DNA from: an uncultured Flavobacteriales bacterium
GTDB lineage: Bacteria > Bacteroidota > Bacteroidia > Flavobacteriales > JBLHRE01
Assembly: GCA_937139155.1 (NCBI GenBank)
Contig: CAKZPI010000026.1
Span: 1 to 64,000 of the forward strand
Reading direction: 5' to 3'
Length of the DNA stretch: 64,000 nucleotides
Shown: positions 32,920 through 42,707 of the stretch, one piece after another
Layout of the letters: every line of letters begins with the position of its first letter
Numbering within the stretch: position 1 is the first letter of the stretch
Notes under the pieces: model-generated
The model's input: only the letters and a program-made list of their open reading frames with translations
Databases searched by the model: none
Told to the model about the DNA's origin: nothing
Program-made: the position numbers and the translations under genes

Positions 32920-34293
32920 TTACTTAATGATAATAAGCTTTTTAAATCCTAAGCCATCTTCATTCTGAACCCGTATGGTATAATTTCCTGCTGGATAATT
33001 GGCAGTACTTAAGGGGTAAAAATTTACTTCCTCAAGATTCTCAGTAAATATCAATCGTCCGTAGATATCAACCAATTCGAGAGTTCCGGTAAAGGGCTCT
33101 ACAAATTTAAGTTGAGCATTTTCCTTGGCGGGATTTGGAAATAGGTTTACCTCAATGACTTCAAGCTCAAGCAAGCCCACATTTCCCCCAGTAAACTTAG
33201 GTTCATCTACAAATAAAACGGAGCCAGCATTATCTCCAGAAAAGAAAACGACGGCCGCCGAATCTGGGGTACCAATCAACAGTACAGGCAGGCTTACCAT
33301 TTGATAGGTTTGCGCAGTGCCTAACCCCTGAAATACGCCTCCTATTTGTTGGCCATTCGAGAAAAACTGCACAAAAACCCCGGCAGAATCATTTCCGGAA
33401 GGACTGTATTTATATTGGAAAGAAATTCCGCTTGGATTTCCTGAAAAAGAGGCAGGGCCTATATCCCCCTCATCATCCAATTGTCCAAAAACCAATGCCC
33501 CAGGTATGGAGTCCTGAAAGATTTCCTTGGTTTCTAAGCGAGCCGCGTACATTCCATTTGCAGCATCGGTTGACCTGCTCAAGGTTGAGTCATTGAAACT
33601 GGCCAAAATCGGATTGAAGCTGGTCCAACCATCCGGGTTATGATACCCTATCTCCTCCCAATTCTCGAAACCTCCATTCGGTACGGCTGCCCCTGCCCCA
33701 ATGATGGAGTGGCTTAATTCAATTTCATCAAACATAATCCAAGCTCCATCGGTAGGTACATAATCATCTGAAAGAGCATTCCCGGATAGGAGTCCAATAA
33801 ATATCTCATCTTGAGTAGCTCCGTTCAAAGTATAAAGAAATTGCAACCATCCACCAGAGTGCCCAGTAATTGGGAAAGCGTCTATTGATTGCTGATTACC
33901 ACCAAGGTATTTAATCACCAATATAATAGCAGTGTCTTGAGGGGGTAATTCATGCCAAAACCTGCCCTCGATTTGGTTGATTGGTGAGGTATAGCTAACC
34001 CCTCCTGAAGGCCCATCTTCTCCTACTTCACCCAAAAAACCAAAACTAAACAGGGTATCGTCCCCAGAAATTCCATTCTCTAAACGCAGGGCAAAATTTC
34101 CTGCAAAAGCATTGGTATCCTTTGTTGCACCTATGTAATTAAGTCCTTCAGAAAAATTTGACGTGGTCCATTGTTCAGGGTTTTCATATAAACTGGTAAA
34201 GGACCAGTTTTCAAGGCCTGAATTGGGCAATTGATTTTGGCCAAAAGCCACCATAGTAACCATGATAAATAAAAGAGTACCCAGTTTTTTCAT
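32920..34293 (-). CDS. Exported T9SS-targeted protein with two carbohydrate-module-like repeats
   Basis: The start at 34293 opens a signal peptide (MKKLGTLLFIMVTMVAFGQ); the frame extends upstream without one. The 457-residue protein has two repeats of about 180 residues, each starting N-x-G-x-E-N-W (LPNSGLENWSF and VPNGGFENWEE), the second followed by NPDGWTSF, resembling galactose-binding-like modules. The final 75 residues are a type A sorting domain (LFPNPAKENAQL...VDIYGRLIF...LIIIK). It should be secreted by the type IX system and held at the surface. No catalytic motif is seen. Confidence 0.88.
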   Translation of the reverse strand: MKKLGTLLFIMVTMVAFGQNQLPNSGLENWSFTSLYENPEQWTTSNFSEGLNYIGATKDTNAFAGNFALRLENGISGDDTLFSFGFLGEVGEDGPSGGVSYTSPINQIEGRFWHELPPQDTAIILVIKYLGGNQQSIDAFPITGHSGGWLQFLYTLNGATQDEIFIGLLSGNALSDDYVPTDGAWIMFDEIELSHSIIGAGAAVPNGGFENWEEIGYHNPDGWTSFNPILASFNDSTLSRSTDAANGMYAARLETKEIFQDSIPGALVFGQLDDEGDIGPASFSGNPSGISFQYKYSPSGNDSAGVFVQFFSNGQQIGGVFQGLGTAQTYQMVSLPVLLIGTPDSAAVVFFSGDNAGSVLFVDEPKFTGGNVGLLELEVIEVNLFPNPAKENAQLKFVEPFTGTLELVDIYGRLIFTENLEEVNFYPLSTANYPAGNYTIRVQNEDGLGFKKLIIIK

Positions 34294-34465
34294 AGCAAAT
34301 TTGTTTTTTTTGAATTTAGGGAAATCATCTTTTACAAGACTATAAAATTTACTGATATCGATTAAACGGGTGCTGAAATTGATAAAAATCACAACAAACG
34401 AGCTAATAAACTGACATGTAGCACTTTCACTTAATAAGCAATTTTCAAAGTCTTATATTAGCTCT

Positions 34466-35971
34466 ATGCTTATCTTGAAGAAATTCACCAGCCCACTCTG
34501 GGCCGTCTGCTTTATTCTCCTTTCGATTATTGGCTTTACAAGCTGTTCAAACTCCAATCCCGATTCAAATTTGGCGCGGATCAACAAGGTTGAGGAACCT
34601 CTTGAATTCGACCTAGAGGCCATACAGGAAAGGGGTTCCCTAATTGCCCTAACTGGATACAACTCAACATCCTACTTCGTGTATAAAGGAAAAACCATGG
34701 GATATGAGTATGAGTTATTAGAACGCCTTGCAGACAAACTTGAGGTAAAACTTGAAATCAAGGTGGTTGAAAACCTCGACAGTATTTTTCATTATTTGAA
34801 TCAGGGCGAAGGGGATGTCATTGCCCATAACCTAACCATTACCCAAGACCGTAAATCTGAAATAGACTTCACCCTTCCGATAAATACTACTACTCAGGTT
34901 TTGGTTCAGCGAAAACCAAAAAATTGGCGCAATATGAAACGCCACGTAATTGACCGAAATCTGATTCGCACTCCACTTGACTTAAAGGATACCGTGGTTC
35001 ATGTTCGAGAAAAATCTTCCTACTACACTCGACTTCAAAACCTGAATGAAGAAATTGGGGGACGAATAAAGATTGTGACTGTACCCGGAAGCTCTGGCAC
35101 TGAATTTCTAATCAAGCAGGTGGCCCATGGAGAGATTCCGCTAACTGTAGCCGATGAGAACATCGCCAAAATATCCATGGCCTATTTCCCCAATATTGAT
35201 GTGCAAACGCCAGTAAGTCTTCAACAAGAAGTAGCATGGGCCGTTCGCAAAAACGCTCCTGAACTAAAGAAAGCCATCAATAATTGGCTGGAGGGAATGC
35301 AGAAATCAAGCGATTATTACGTGCTTTATAACAAGTACTTCAAAAACAAGCGGGCCATAAAAAAAAGGGTTGAATCACCCCTTTTCGCAAAAAATTCAGG
35401 CCAAATCTCACCCTATGATAATTTGATCAAGCAACATGCCGAAAGCATTCAATGGGATTGGAGACTTATGGCGTCCTTGATTTATCAAGAATCAAAATTT
35501 GACCCGAGTGCCACTTCTTGGGTAGGTGCTAAAGGACTCATGCAAATGATGCCGGAAACAGCAAAAGAAATGGGTGTTAAAAATCGAAGCAATCCTGCAG
35601 ATAATATTGCGGGAGGAGCTCGTTACCTCAAACGGTTGGAAGAGATTTGGGAAGACAAAATTGAAGACCGCTCTGAGCGATTGAAATTTATAATGGCTTC
35701 ATATAATGTAGGTGCAGGCCATGTTCTTGACGCCCGTCGCCTCGCTGAAAAGCATGGATCTGACCCAAACCTTTGGGAGGGAAATGTAGCCTATTTCTTA
35801 AGGCTCAAATCGAAACCTGAGTATTACAACGATGAGGTGGTAAAGTACGGCTACTGCCGGGGGGAAGAGCCCTTCAAATACGTAGAAGAAATCATTGATC
35901 GCTTTTACCACTACGAGCAATTCACCAACCCCAATTCAGAAGAGTCTACAGGTCTCATGACAGCAATCTAA
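34466..35971 (+). CDS. MltF-like lytic transglycosylase lipoprotein
   Basis: This 501-residue protein has a lipoprotein signal (GFTSCSNSN, Cys about residue 27), a periplasmic solute-binding domain (SBP_bac_3, about 50-290) and a Slt-type domain (about 320-460) with YQESKFDPSATSWVGAKGLM, MMPETAKEMG and MASYNVGAGHV. The catalytic Glu is in the Q-E-S motif. It would cut glycan strands to 1,6-anhydromuropeptides at the outer membrane, with the first domain as a ligand sensor. It is divergent from the T9SS gene and followed by a terminator shared with tRNA-His. Confidence 0.92.
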   Translation: MLILKKFTSPLWAVCFILLSIIGFTSCSNSNPDSNLARINKVEEPLEFDLEAIQERGSLIALTGYNSTSYFVYKGKTMGYEYELLERLADKLEVKLEIKVVENLDSIFHYLNQGEGDVIAHNLTITQDRKSEIDFTLPINTTTQVLVQRKPKNWRNMKRHVIDRNLIRTPLDLKDTVVHVREKSSYYTRLQNLNEEIGGRIKIVTVPGSSGTEFLIKQVAHGEIPLTVADENIAKISMAYFPNIDVQTPVSLQQEVAWAVRKNAPELKKAINNWLEGMQKSSDYYVLYNKYFKNKRAIKKRVESPLFAKNSGQISPYDNLIKQHAESIQWDWRLMASLIYQESKFDPSATSWVGAKGLMQMMPETAKEMGVKNRSNPADNIAGGARYLKRLEEIWEDKIEDRSERLKFIMASYNVGAGHVLDARRLAEKHGSDPNLWEGNVAYFLRLKSKPEYYNDEVVKYGYCRGEEPFKYVEEIIDRFYHYEQFTNPNSEESTGLMTAI

Positions 35972-36073
35972 GTTAGGGCTGGTATCTTGAAGCCACGCTC
36001 TTGTGCCTGCCTTTAGGAGGATTCCTGTCACTCAGAAAAAATTTCCTAACCTCTCCCTTTATGTCTAGAAAAT

Positions 36074-36112
36074 AAAAAAGCAGTCCTGAAATTGAATTCA
36101 AGACTGCTTTTA
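36074..36112. terminator. Bidirectional terminator between the MltF-like gene and tRNA-His
   Basis: A 10-bp perfect stem (36076-36085 with 36102-36111, AAAAGCAGTC / GACTGCTTTT) continues with a short inner stem (TGAA/TTCA). A and T runs on both sides allow termination in either direction, ending tRNA-His on the minus strand and the MltF-like gene on the plus strand. Confidence 0.8.
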
Positions 36113-36113
36113 G

Positions 36114-36187
36114 GGTGGCTAAGCGGGTTCGAACCGCCGACCTCTGGAACCACAATCCAGCGCTCTAACCAACTGAGCTATAGCCAC
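36114..36187 (-). tRNA. tRNA-His (anticodon GTG)
   Basis: The minus strand folds into a cloverleaf with acceptor stem GTGGCTA/TAGCCAC, anticodon stem CTGGA/TCCAG around TTGTGGT (anticodon GTG) and the T-loop GGTTCGAACCC. A G at position -1 (36188) opposite discriminator C73 is present, as required by HisRS. CCA is not encoded. Confidence 0.95.
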
Positions 36188-36202
36188 CATTTTTAGGGTC
36201 GG

Positions 36203-36236
36203 CAAATATAAAAAAATACATTTCGTTTAAACCAAA
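36203..36236 (-). promoter_or_regulatory. Promoter of tRNA-His
   Basis: The minus strand carries TTTG (36236-36233), 22 bp, then TATATTTG (36210-36203), matching both parts of the Bacteroidota promoter (-33 TTTG, -7 TAnnTTTG). It ends 15 bp before the tRNA. Confidence 0.6.
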
Positions 36237-36275
36237 TCTTGGTGATAAAATTTTCCTCACAAATAAAGCCTTCCT

Positions 36276-36283
36276 TACCTTTG
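36276..36283 (+). promoter_or_regulatory. Bacteroidota -7 box for copA
   Basis: TACCTTTG matches TAnnTTTG and ends 4 bp before the copA start, which predicts a leaderless or nearly leaderless mRNA. No copper-regulator operator is recognised. Confidence 0.45.
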
Positions 36284-36287
36284 CTTT

Positions 36288-38390
36288 ATGGCAAATGAAT
36301 CAATGGTAGAAGATCTTGAGATTGAAGGAATGACCTGTTCAAATTGTGCAACGGGCATTGAAGGTATGTTGCGTTCAAAGGGACTTGAAAATGTTCAGGT
36401 TAACCTTGGCAATGGAGAGGCAACTTTTACCAATCCTAATCAAATTAGTCGGCAAGAAATTGAAACCTCCATTCGAAAAATGGGGTATTCTATAAAAAAG
36501 GAGGGCGAAAAAAAAGCTTGGTTCAACCTAGAGCGGAAATTTCTTCTTTCGGTAATTTTAACCCTTCCCCTGCTCGGGCATATGTTTCTAAGTCATGAGC
36601 ATTTCCTAAATAGGCCCTTGGTTCAATTCGGTTTAGCCACCCCCGTTTTCCTCATCGGACTTTTCCATTTTGGGAAATCAGCTTGGGGTTCTTTGCGGTC
36701 AGGGTTTCCGAATATGGATGTTTTAATAACCCTAGGATCTTCGGCAGCATTCATTTATTCATGTCTAGGAGTTTTTTGGTTGGCCAATCCTGGGGAAGAA
36801 CATACCTACCTTTTCTTTGAGACTGCCGCCACCATAATCACCCTAGTACTTCTCGGGAACCTTATTGAAAAACGGGCAGTGAAACGTACCACCAAATCTG
36901 TGGATGACCTCATGGCCATGCAGCCTGATACAGCCCGGGTTAAACGGGATGGAACTTGGCAAGACCTTCCCATCGAAGAAATCAAAAAGGGGGATTTATT
37001 GCAAATCAATACCGGTGATCGGGTACCTGTTGACGCCGAAGTAGAAGAAGGGAAAGCGGAGGTGAATGAATCATTGATTTCTGGAGAATCCAAACCATTG
37101 GTGAAAGGTAAAGGAGACGAACTTATTTCAGGCTCTGTTCTTGAGTCAGGCAATCTTCAAGCAATAGCCATACGAGAGGCCAAGATTTCTACCCTAGCAT
37201 CCATTGTGAAAATGGTTCGAGATGCCCAGAGCAAAAAGCCTAATATTCAAAGTTTAGGAGATAAAATTTCCGGCTATTTTGTCTTTGTAGTTCTTGGCAT
37301 TTCCTTGATTACATTCGGTTTAAACCATTGGCTAGGCGGACAAAGTTTGGAAGAAAGCATGATGCGATCCATTGCTGTTCTCGTGGTGGCTTGTCCTTGT
37401 GCCATGGGTTTGGCTACTCCTACCGCCATCATGGTTGGATTAGGTAGAGGGGCGCGAAATGGAATCTTGATCAAAGGGGCAGATACCCTTGAGAAAATGG
37501 CCCAGTTGGAGTACCTATTGTCAGATAAAACGGGCACCCTTACCGAAGGTGATTTTAAATTAATTGAGGCTTCCTATTCTGGTCAAGAGCAGGAGGTAAA
37601 ATCTATGGTATTCACCTTAGAACAAAATTCTTCTCACCCCATAGCCCGGTCCCTTCGTGAAGAATTTAAAGGAGCGGAGAAATTTGAACTTTCTGAGATT
37701 GAAGAAATAAAGGGAAAAGGAATTCAAGCCAAAACCAAGGATGGAGACCAATTGAAGCTTGGAAAAAAATCTTGGGCTTGTCCGGAAGGCAAAGATGGAT
37801 ACTCTCTTTACCTCTCCAAAAACGATGCGTTCCTGGCAGGCTTCCTCCTAGATGACCCAATCAAACCTGACCTTATTGAATTTTTAGCTTATTTCAAAGA
37901 ATCAAAGATTGAGGTTCGGGTGATTTCCGGCGACAGCCAAAAAGGAATTGAGTCTTTCAAAAAACGAACAGGGTTTGATCATGTAAAAGGAGGAATCATG
38001 CCCGATGAAAAGCTTGAAATTATTCGAGATTATAACCAAAAGGGAATTACGGCCATGCTGGGTGATGGAATCAATGATGCTCCAGCTTTGTCGCAAGCTC
38101 ATATTGGCATTTCCCTTGGAAAAGCTACCGAGATAGCCATTCAGTCTTCAGAGGTGGTTCTCTTAAACCAAGAAACCCTCAAAACCTTGGTGGAAGCCCA
38201 TAAGCTATCAAAGGCTACTTATACCACCATAAAGCAAAACCTGTGGTGGGCCTTATCTTACAACATCATAGCCATCCCCTTGGCGGCATTCGGATTTTTG
38301 GTTCCAATGGTTGCGGCAGGGTCAATGGCATTCAGCGATGTAGTTGTGATTGGAAATTCACTACGTTTACGCTTTAAATCCCTTACCTAA
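36288..38390 (+). CDS. copA: Copper-translocating P-type ATPase CopA
   Basis: This 700-residue P1B ATPase has one N-terminal heavy-metal domain (GMTCSNCATGIEGML, CxxC at about 17-20), membrane helices with the CPC motif (VVACPCAMGLATPTA, about residue 369), the phosphorylated Asp in LSDKTGTLTEGD (about 411), an HP motif (SSHPIARSL), MLGDGINDAPALSQA, and two C-terminal helices with the N-x(6)-Y-N / M-x(2)-S features of Cu(I) exporters. It exports Cu(I) from the cytoplasm. CopZ and a copper regulator are not adjacent. A glycosyltransferase follows 2 bp later. Confidence 0.95.
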   Translation: MANESMVEDLEIEGMTCSNCATGIEGMLRSKGLENVQVNLGNGEATFTNPNQISRQEIETSIRKMGYSIKKEGEKKAWFNLERKFLLSVILTLPLLGHMFLSHEHFLNRPLVQFGLATPVFLIGLFHFGKSAWGSLRSGFPNMDVLITLGSSAAFIYSCLGVFWLANPGEEHTYLFFETAATIITLVLLGNLIEKRAVKRTTKSVDDLMAMQPDTARVKRDGTWQDLPIEEIKKGDLLQINTGDRVPVDAEVEEGKAEVNESLISGESKPLVKGKGDELISGSVLESGNLQAIAIREAKISTLASIVKMVRDAQSKKPNIQSLGDKISGYFVFVVLGISLITFGLNHWLGGQSLEESMMRSIAVLVVACPCAMGLATPTAIMVGLGRGARNGILIKGADTLEKMAQLEYLLSDKTGTLTEGDFKLIEASYSGQEQEVKSMVFTLEQNSSHPIARSLREEFKGAEKFELSEIEEIKGKGIQAKTKDGDQLKLGKKSWACPEGKDGYSLYLSKNDAFLAGFLLDDPIKPDLIEFLAYFKESKIEVRVISGDSQKGIESFKKRTGFDHVKGGIMPDEKLEIIRDYNQKGITAMLGDGINDAPALSQAHIGISLGKATEIAIQSSEVVLLNQETLKTLVEAHKLSKATYTTIKQNLWWALSYNIIAIPLAAFGFLVPMVAAGSMAFSDVVVIGNSLRLRFKSLT

Positions 38391-38392
38391 AC

Positions 38393-39505
38393 TTGAAAAA
38401 TTTCAAGCCGTATTCCCTGCATTTACCAAGATGGTACCCCATTCCTGAAAAACCAGATTGGGCCCCATTTGTAAAGGCTCATTTTTTGGCGGCTTCAAAA
38501 GCTTCAAAGGCCATACTCATTTTTGCCTACCCTGGAAAGTCAACCAAGAGATTTGAAAAGGAAACCAATGATAGCCTTGAGGTTCTAATCCGATTTCAAC
38601 CACTTTCCAATCGAATCTTGAATGGAATTTACAGTCTTTACATTTTAAACAGAGAGGTTCGGAGGATTCAGAGGAAACATGGAAAACCCAGTATAATTCA
38701 TGGCCATGTTCATACCCGAAACCTTATTGTGGCTAGAAACCTTGCCAAAAAATTCAAGGTTCCCTATTTTGTAACAGAGCATTGGTCAGGATTCTGCAAC
38801 GGACAGTTTTTCGAATTGCCGAAGTACAAGAGGGGCATTATGAAATCCCTATACGAACAAGCCCAATCGGTTCTTCCAGTATCCAGCTTCCTAGCCAAGG
38901 GAATGCGGAGTTCTGGAATTCTTGCAAACTATACCGTGGTTCCAAATGTGATTGAAATTCCTGAAGGGGTTGAGAGAACGAATTCTGAAAAATTTCGTTT
39001 CCTGGTTATTTCAGACATGCGCAATGAGGTCAAAAACATAAAGGGCATTCTCCAAGCTTTTCAAAAGGCCGAGCTTCCAGGTGCAGAAATTCACTTGGTT
39101 GGGGATGGTCTGGACAAAGAGGAATTGATGAATGATTTTTCCGCACCAAATATTCATTGGCATTCTGCCTGTGCCCATCATGAGGTATTTCATTACTTGG
39201 CTGGGGCCGATGGGTTAATTGTTTTCTCCAAAACGGAAACTTTTTCCATGATTAGCTTAGAGGCCATTGGCATGGGAGTACCGGTTATTTCAAGTCCTTG
39301 TGGGGGCCCAGAAGAATGGATCGATTCAGAAACCGGCATTTTATTGAAATCCTTTGAGGTGGATGAACTGGTTTCGGCCATGGAGCAATTGCAATCAAAC
39401 CCCATTCACATCCCCGAAAGGGTACGAAAAGAAAAGCTAGCCCCCTTTGGATTAGAAAAAGTTTCAGAAACCTTGCACAAGCTCTACGAACCATGGCTGA
39501 GTTAA
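38393..39505 (+). CDS. Glycosyltransferase family 4-type enzyme
   Basis: The start is TTG at 38393; no ATG lies near enough, and the following sequence (YSLHLPRWYPIPEKPDWAP) is the typical N terminus of GT4 proteins. The 370-residue GT-B enzyme carries IIHGHVHTRNL, VTEHWSG and the donor-site motif KTETFSMISLEAIGMGVPVI (E-x7-E). It adds a sugar from an NDP-sugar to an unknown acceptor, likely in surface polysaccharide synthesis, since a flippase gene overlaps it by 13 bp downstream. It begins 2 bp after copA. Confidence 0.9.
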   Translation: MKNFKPYSLHLPRWYPIPEKPDWAPFVKAHFLAASKASKAILIFAYPGKSTKRFEKETNDSLEVLIRFQPLSNRILNGIYSLYILNREVRRIQRKHGKPSIIHGHVHTRNLIVARNLAKKFKVPYFVTEHWSGFCNGQFFELPKYKRGIMKSLYEQAQSVLPVSSFLAKGMRSSGILANYTVVPNVIEIPEGVERTNSEKFRFLVISDMRNEVKNIKGILQAFQKAELPGAEIHLVGDGLDKEELMNDFSAPNIHWHSACAHHEVFHYLAGADGLIVFSKTETFSMISLEAIGMGVPVISSPCGGPEEWIDSETGILLKSFEVDELVSAMEQLQSNPIHIPERVRKEKLAPFGLEKVSETLHKLYEPWLS

Positions 39506-40689
39506 GGAAGCTAATTGGTCATACCTTTGGAAGCCGATTGATACAAAGCGCCACGGCTTTTATCCTTTCCATTCTCATTGCCCGTTGGCTGGGTGCAGAA
39601 GGAAAAGGCTTGGCGGCCCTACTGGTTTTAAACCTGAGCTTTTCGGTTATGGTACAGAACCTGGTTGGTGGGGGAGCATTGGTTCATTTATTGCCGAAAT
39701 ATGGATGGCCCGTTTTAAAAGTTTTTTCCCTCGCTTGGTCCATTCTTGCTTCTGCCTTAACCGGTATAATCATATACTTTTGGTCCAACCCAATTCTTCC
39801 ATTTTGGGCCCTATTCTTATTAGGTGTACTGTTAAACCTCTCCACCCTATATCAGCATGTTCTTTTAGGTTTCAACAAAGTGAAAAACGCCAACAGGATG
39901 CTTTTATGGCAATCGCTAGGATTGTTCTTTGGAGTTCTAATATGGTATTTAATTCAGGGCGGGTTTAGTTTGAAAGCCTACGCAATTTTACTGGGAATAG
40001 GTTATGGAGTAGGATTGATTTCAGGCTTCATTTATGTGGGAAAAAACTATCCGGCCAAAGCATTTCAATGGAAGGCATTTCAAGACACCTTGAAGCTGGG
40101 GCTATTCAGCCAGGCAGCCAACATATTTCAATTGGGGAATTACCGCTTGAGCTATTATTTTCTGGAGGCTTATGTAAACACCGCAACCGTTGGTGTGTAT
40201 TCACTGGCGGTAAACTTGGCCGAGGTACTTTGGTTACCAGCACGGTCAATGGCTACGGTTCTTTACGCCAAGGTTAGCAATCAACCCGAACTTGATCAAG
40301 AAAACATAAAAACAACCCTTTCACTCACCCGGTATTCTGTACTAATTACATCCTTTGGGGTACTTGTTTTATGCATGATTCCCGACAGTTTCCACCAGTG
40401 GGTATTTGGAGAAGGATTTCAAGGAATTCAAAAAACCATTTGGTGGCTAAGTCCGGGAATAATGGCCCTGGCCTTATCCAATAACCTAAGTCATTACCTA
40501 AACGGTCAGGGAAAAATACTTCAGAACACCTACGCTTCCGGATTAGGTTTGTTGGCCACTATTTTGGGATGCACCCTACTAATTCCCCGATTTGGATTGG
40601 TTGGCGCGGCTCAAACCGCTTCACTTTCCTACCTAACATCATGTATTTTCCTGATGCTCAGGCACAGGAATCTCATTAAAACTGATTAA
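39493..40689 (+). CDS. Wzx-like polysaccharide flippase (MOP superfamily)
   Basis: This 398-residue protein has about 12 membrane helices and the pattern of polysaccharide export proteins: an early TFGSRLIQSATAFILSILIA, ARWLGAEGKGLAALLVLN (R-x-LG-x-E-x-x-G), then paired helices to the end. It would flip lipid-linked glycans across the inner membrane. It overlaps the glycosyltransferase gene by 13 bp. The polymerase and priming transferase are not in the window, so this pair is a fragment of a larger pathway. Confidence 0.88.
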   Translation: MAELRKLIGHTFGSRLIQSATAFILSILIARWLGAEGKGLAALLVLNLSFSVMVQNLVGGGALVHLLPKYGWPVLKVFSLAWSILASALTGIIIYFWSNPILPFWALFLLGVLLNLSTLYQHVLLGFNKVKNANRMLLWQSLGLFFGVLIWYLIQGGFSLKAYAILLGIGYGVGLISGFIYVGKNYPAKAFQWKAFQDTLKLGLFSQAANIFQLGNYRLSYYFLEAYVNTATVGVYSLAVNLAEVLWLPARSMATVLYAKVSNQPELDQENIKTTLSLTRYSVLITSFGVLVLCMIPDSFHQWVFGEGFQGIQKTIWWLSPGIMALALSNNLSHYLNGQGKILQNTYASGLGLLATILGCTLLIPRFGLVGAAQTASLSYLTSCIFLMLRHRNLIKTD

Positions 40690-40720
40690 TGTTAGCCCCG
40701 CGTAAAAAAAGACAGGATTC

Positions 40721-40752
40721 TTTGACAAACGTTGAATTTGCCTTTATATTTG
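40721..40752 (+). promoter_or_regulatory. Full Bacteroidota promoter of the abundant T9SS protein
   Basis: TTTG (40721-40724) is followed after 20 bp by TATATTTG (40745-40752), matching both promoter elements at ideal spacing. This is the best promoter match in the window and predicts a leader of about 40 nt. Confidence 0.75.
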
Positions 40753-40797
40753 GGGTGTTTGAATAATCTCTTAATGTATAACCAACAAACAGGTAAC

Positions 40798-42684
40798 ATG
40801 AAAAAAGGTTTACTTTTAGGTGCTGCCGTTGTAGCTACATCTTTTGCTTTCGCCCAAAATCGTATGGCGGCTCCGCAAGAGTATGATGGACGCACGGTTC
40901 GTACTTTACCGGCTGACCCGGTAATGGAAAATTTACAGCCAACACGTAAAGCGGGAGACGTACTTCCAATGACGCGTGCAACTGTAAATAAAAACTTCAT
41001 CGCAACTTCGTACAATCTGTACACGTTGTTGACCACACTACAAACTTGTGTGACTGCTAACGAAGACTTAGATCTTATTGCTTTCACCCATCGTCAAGAT
41101 ACCTCTTTTGCAGGTGGTTCTGGTGTAATTCAAACTAGCTACACCACTGATAATGGTGCTAACTGGTCGTACATCCGTTCTACTTCTGAAGGTATCGCAA
41201 ACCGTTACCCATCAGGTGTAATTTACAACCCTGCAGGAAACACTACGGTTGGTGACGCTTGGGCGATTACTGCTGGACCTAGAGTTGTAGCTAGCTGGGA
41301 TTATAACTTCTTCGGTTCTGTTAAACTTGACAGCACTGCTTATTATGAAGATTATGATACCAACGTAGCAACTGCTTCTGCATTGATTCGTACAGACCTT
41401 CAAGTTTCTGATAATGGTGATGCCCATATTTACTCTACCGTTGATGACGGTGCAGTTTACACAGGTGCTATTATCGGAACTGGTGTTTATGATGCCAACG
41501 TAGGTGTTGGTGGTGGTTATGAGTGGACATTTGACGATGTTTATTCATTGGCTCCTAACACGCTTGAACCTCGTTTCCTTTCAGGAACTGCTTGGTCGAA
41601 AGACGGACAAACTGGATACGTTTTGGTAAACACTGTTGATACAGTTGCTCCAATGCTTAAGCCATGGGCTTCTCCTCGTATTTTCAAAACTACCGATGGT
41701 GGTTCTACTTGGGTTTTAATGCCTGAGTTTGACTTCTCTACCATTTCTCGTTTACAGCCTTACCTACAGCCTTATAACGGCGGTTCAGGTGAAGCTCACC
41801 CTTACTTCATTTCGAACAACGGGTTTGATATGGTAGTTGACGGAAACGGACAGCTTCACTTCTTCGTGGGTATGGCTTCTGCTTTCTCAAACCATCCTGA
41901 TTCAACTGACTTCTTCTTCGGACCTCGTCACTTTGTTGACTTGTTCACCACTACCACTGGATGGGATGGTGTAATGGTTGCTCCAGTTCAAACGGGTGAA
42001 GTTGAAGATGCTGATGATCCATTCGGATTCGGTATTGGATGGGACCAACGTCTACAAGCGGGTCGCTCTCCAGACGGATCTAAGGTTTTTGCTACTTGGA
42101 TGGATACAGATACTGTAAACCTTCCAGGTGAGGTAATCAACCAGTTCCCAGATGTATTTGCTTGGTCTATTGATGTAAATACCAATTTACATACAGGATA
42201 TATGAACTTTACCGCCGGTACCAATTACGATGCTGACAACTTCTGGTTGTTCGGTTCAGATCGTGGTTTGAACAACGAAAACGGTGGTGTTGACATTCCT
42301 GTTACCACTTCAACTCCTGGTGCAACTGATCTTGATCCTCCAGCTCACTATTACATGGAAGGTGTAAGCTTCGATGCTGCAGATTACAATCAGTCTATGA
42401 ACATTGGTCTTGACGAAATTGCTGCTGACTTCGCCATTAGCGGAATCTATCCTAACCCAGCTAACGGAATTGCTAACTTGAAAGTTAATCTTTTCAATGC
42501 GGCTGACGTTTCTGTACAGGTAGTAAACAGCCTTGGTCAAACCGTAGAACTAATTTCTTCTCAGAAATTGCCAAACGGAACCAATGTAATTACCTTCGAT
42601 GTAAGCGATTACACCGCTGGAATGTACTTTGTAAAAGTTACTGCTGGAAATAGCTCTGCTTCTTCTAGCTTCATGGTTCACTAA
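40798..42684 (+). CDS. Abundant T9SS-secreted surface protein with BNR/Asp-box motifs
   Basis: The start at 40798 opens a signal peptide (MKKGLLLGAAVVATSFAFAQ). The 628-residue protein has repeats of Asp-box type (TTDNGANWSYI, TTDGGSTWVLM, SPDGSKVFATWMD) suggesting a sialidase-like beta-propeller. It ends with a type A sorting domain (GIYPNPANGIANLKVNLFN to SSFMVH). Codon choice is unusual: almost all Arg are CGT or CGC and Ala, Thr, Ser and Val favour T-ending codons, unlike neighbours that use AGG, AGA and GCC freely. This is the mark of high expression. A strong promoter and an unusually perfect terminator agree. The function at the surface is unknown. Confidence 0.9.
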   Translation: MKKGLLLGAAVVATSFAFAQNRMAAPQEYDGRTVRTLPADPVMENLQPTRKAGDVLPMTRATVNKNFIATSYNLYTLLTTLQTCVTANEDLDLIAFTHRQDTSFAGGSGVIQTSYTTDNGANWSYIRSTSEGIANRYPSGVIYNPAGNTTVGDAWAITAGPRVVASWDYNFFGSVKLDSTAYYEDYDTNVATASALIRTDLQVSDNGDAHIYSTVDDGAVYTGAIIGTGVYDANVGVGGGYEWTFDDVYSLAPNTLEPRFLSGTAWSKDGQTGYVLVNTVDTVAPMLKPWASPRIFKTTDGGSTWVLMPEFDFSTISRLQPYLQPYNGGSGEAHPYFISNNGFDMVVDGNGQLHFFVGMASAFSNHPDSTDFFFGPRHFVDLFTTTTGWDGVMVAPVQTGEVEDADDPFGFGIGWDQRLQAGRSPDGSKVFATWMDTDTVNLPGEVINQFPDVFAWSIDVNTNLHTGYMNFTAGTNYDADNFWLFGSDRGLNNENGGVDIPVTTSTPGATDLDPPAHYYMEGVSFDAADYNQSMNIGLDEIAADFAISGIYPNPANGIANLKVNLFNAADVSVQVVNSLGQTVELISSQKLPNGTNVITFDVSDYTAGMYFVKVTAGNSSASSSFMVH

Positions 42685-42707
42685 TTTTTGAACCTTGCAT
42701 AAAAAAG

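Noticed and set aside
36806..37153. 115-residue minus-strand frame within copA
   Set aside because: It is a shadow of copA, whose motifs are intact across the region.
39585..39968. 127-residue plus-strand frame inside the flippase gene
   Set aside because: It is an out-of-frame shadow of the flippase; the flippase frame has consistent membrane helices.
40692..41087. 131-residue minus-strand frame over the T9SS gene start
   Set aside because: It runs against the signal peptide and strong promoter of the T9SS gene and shows no family features.
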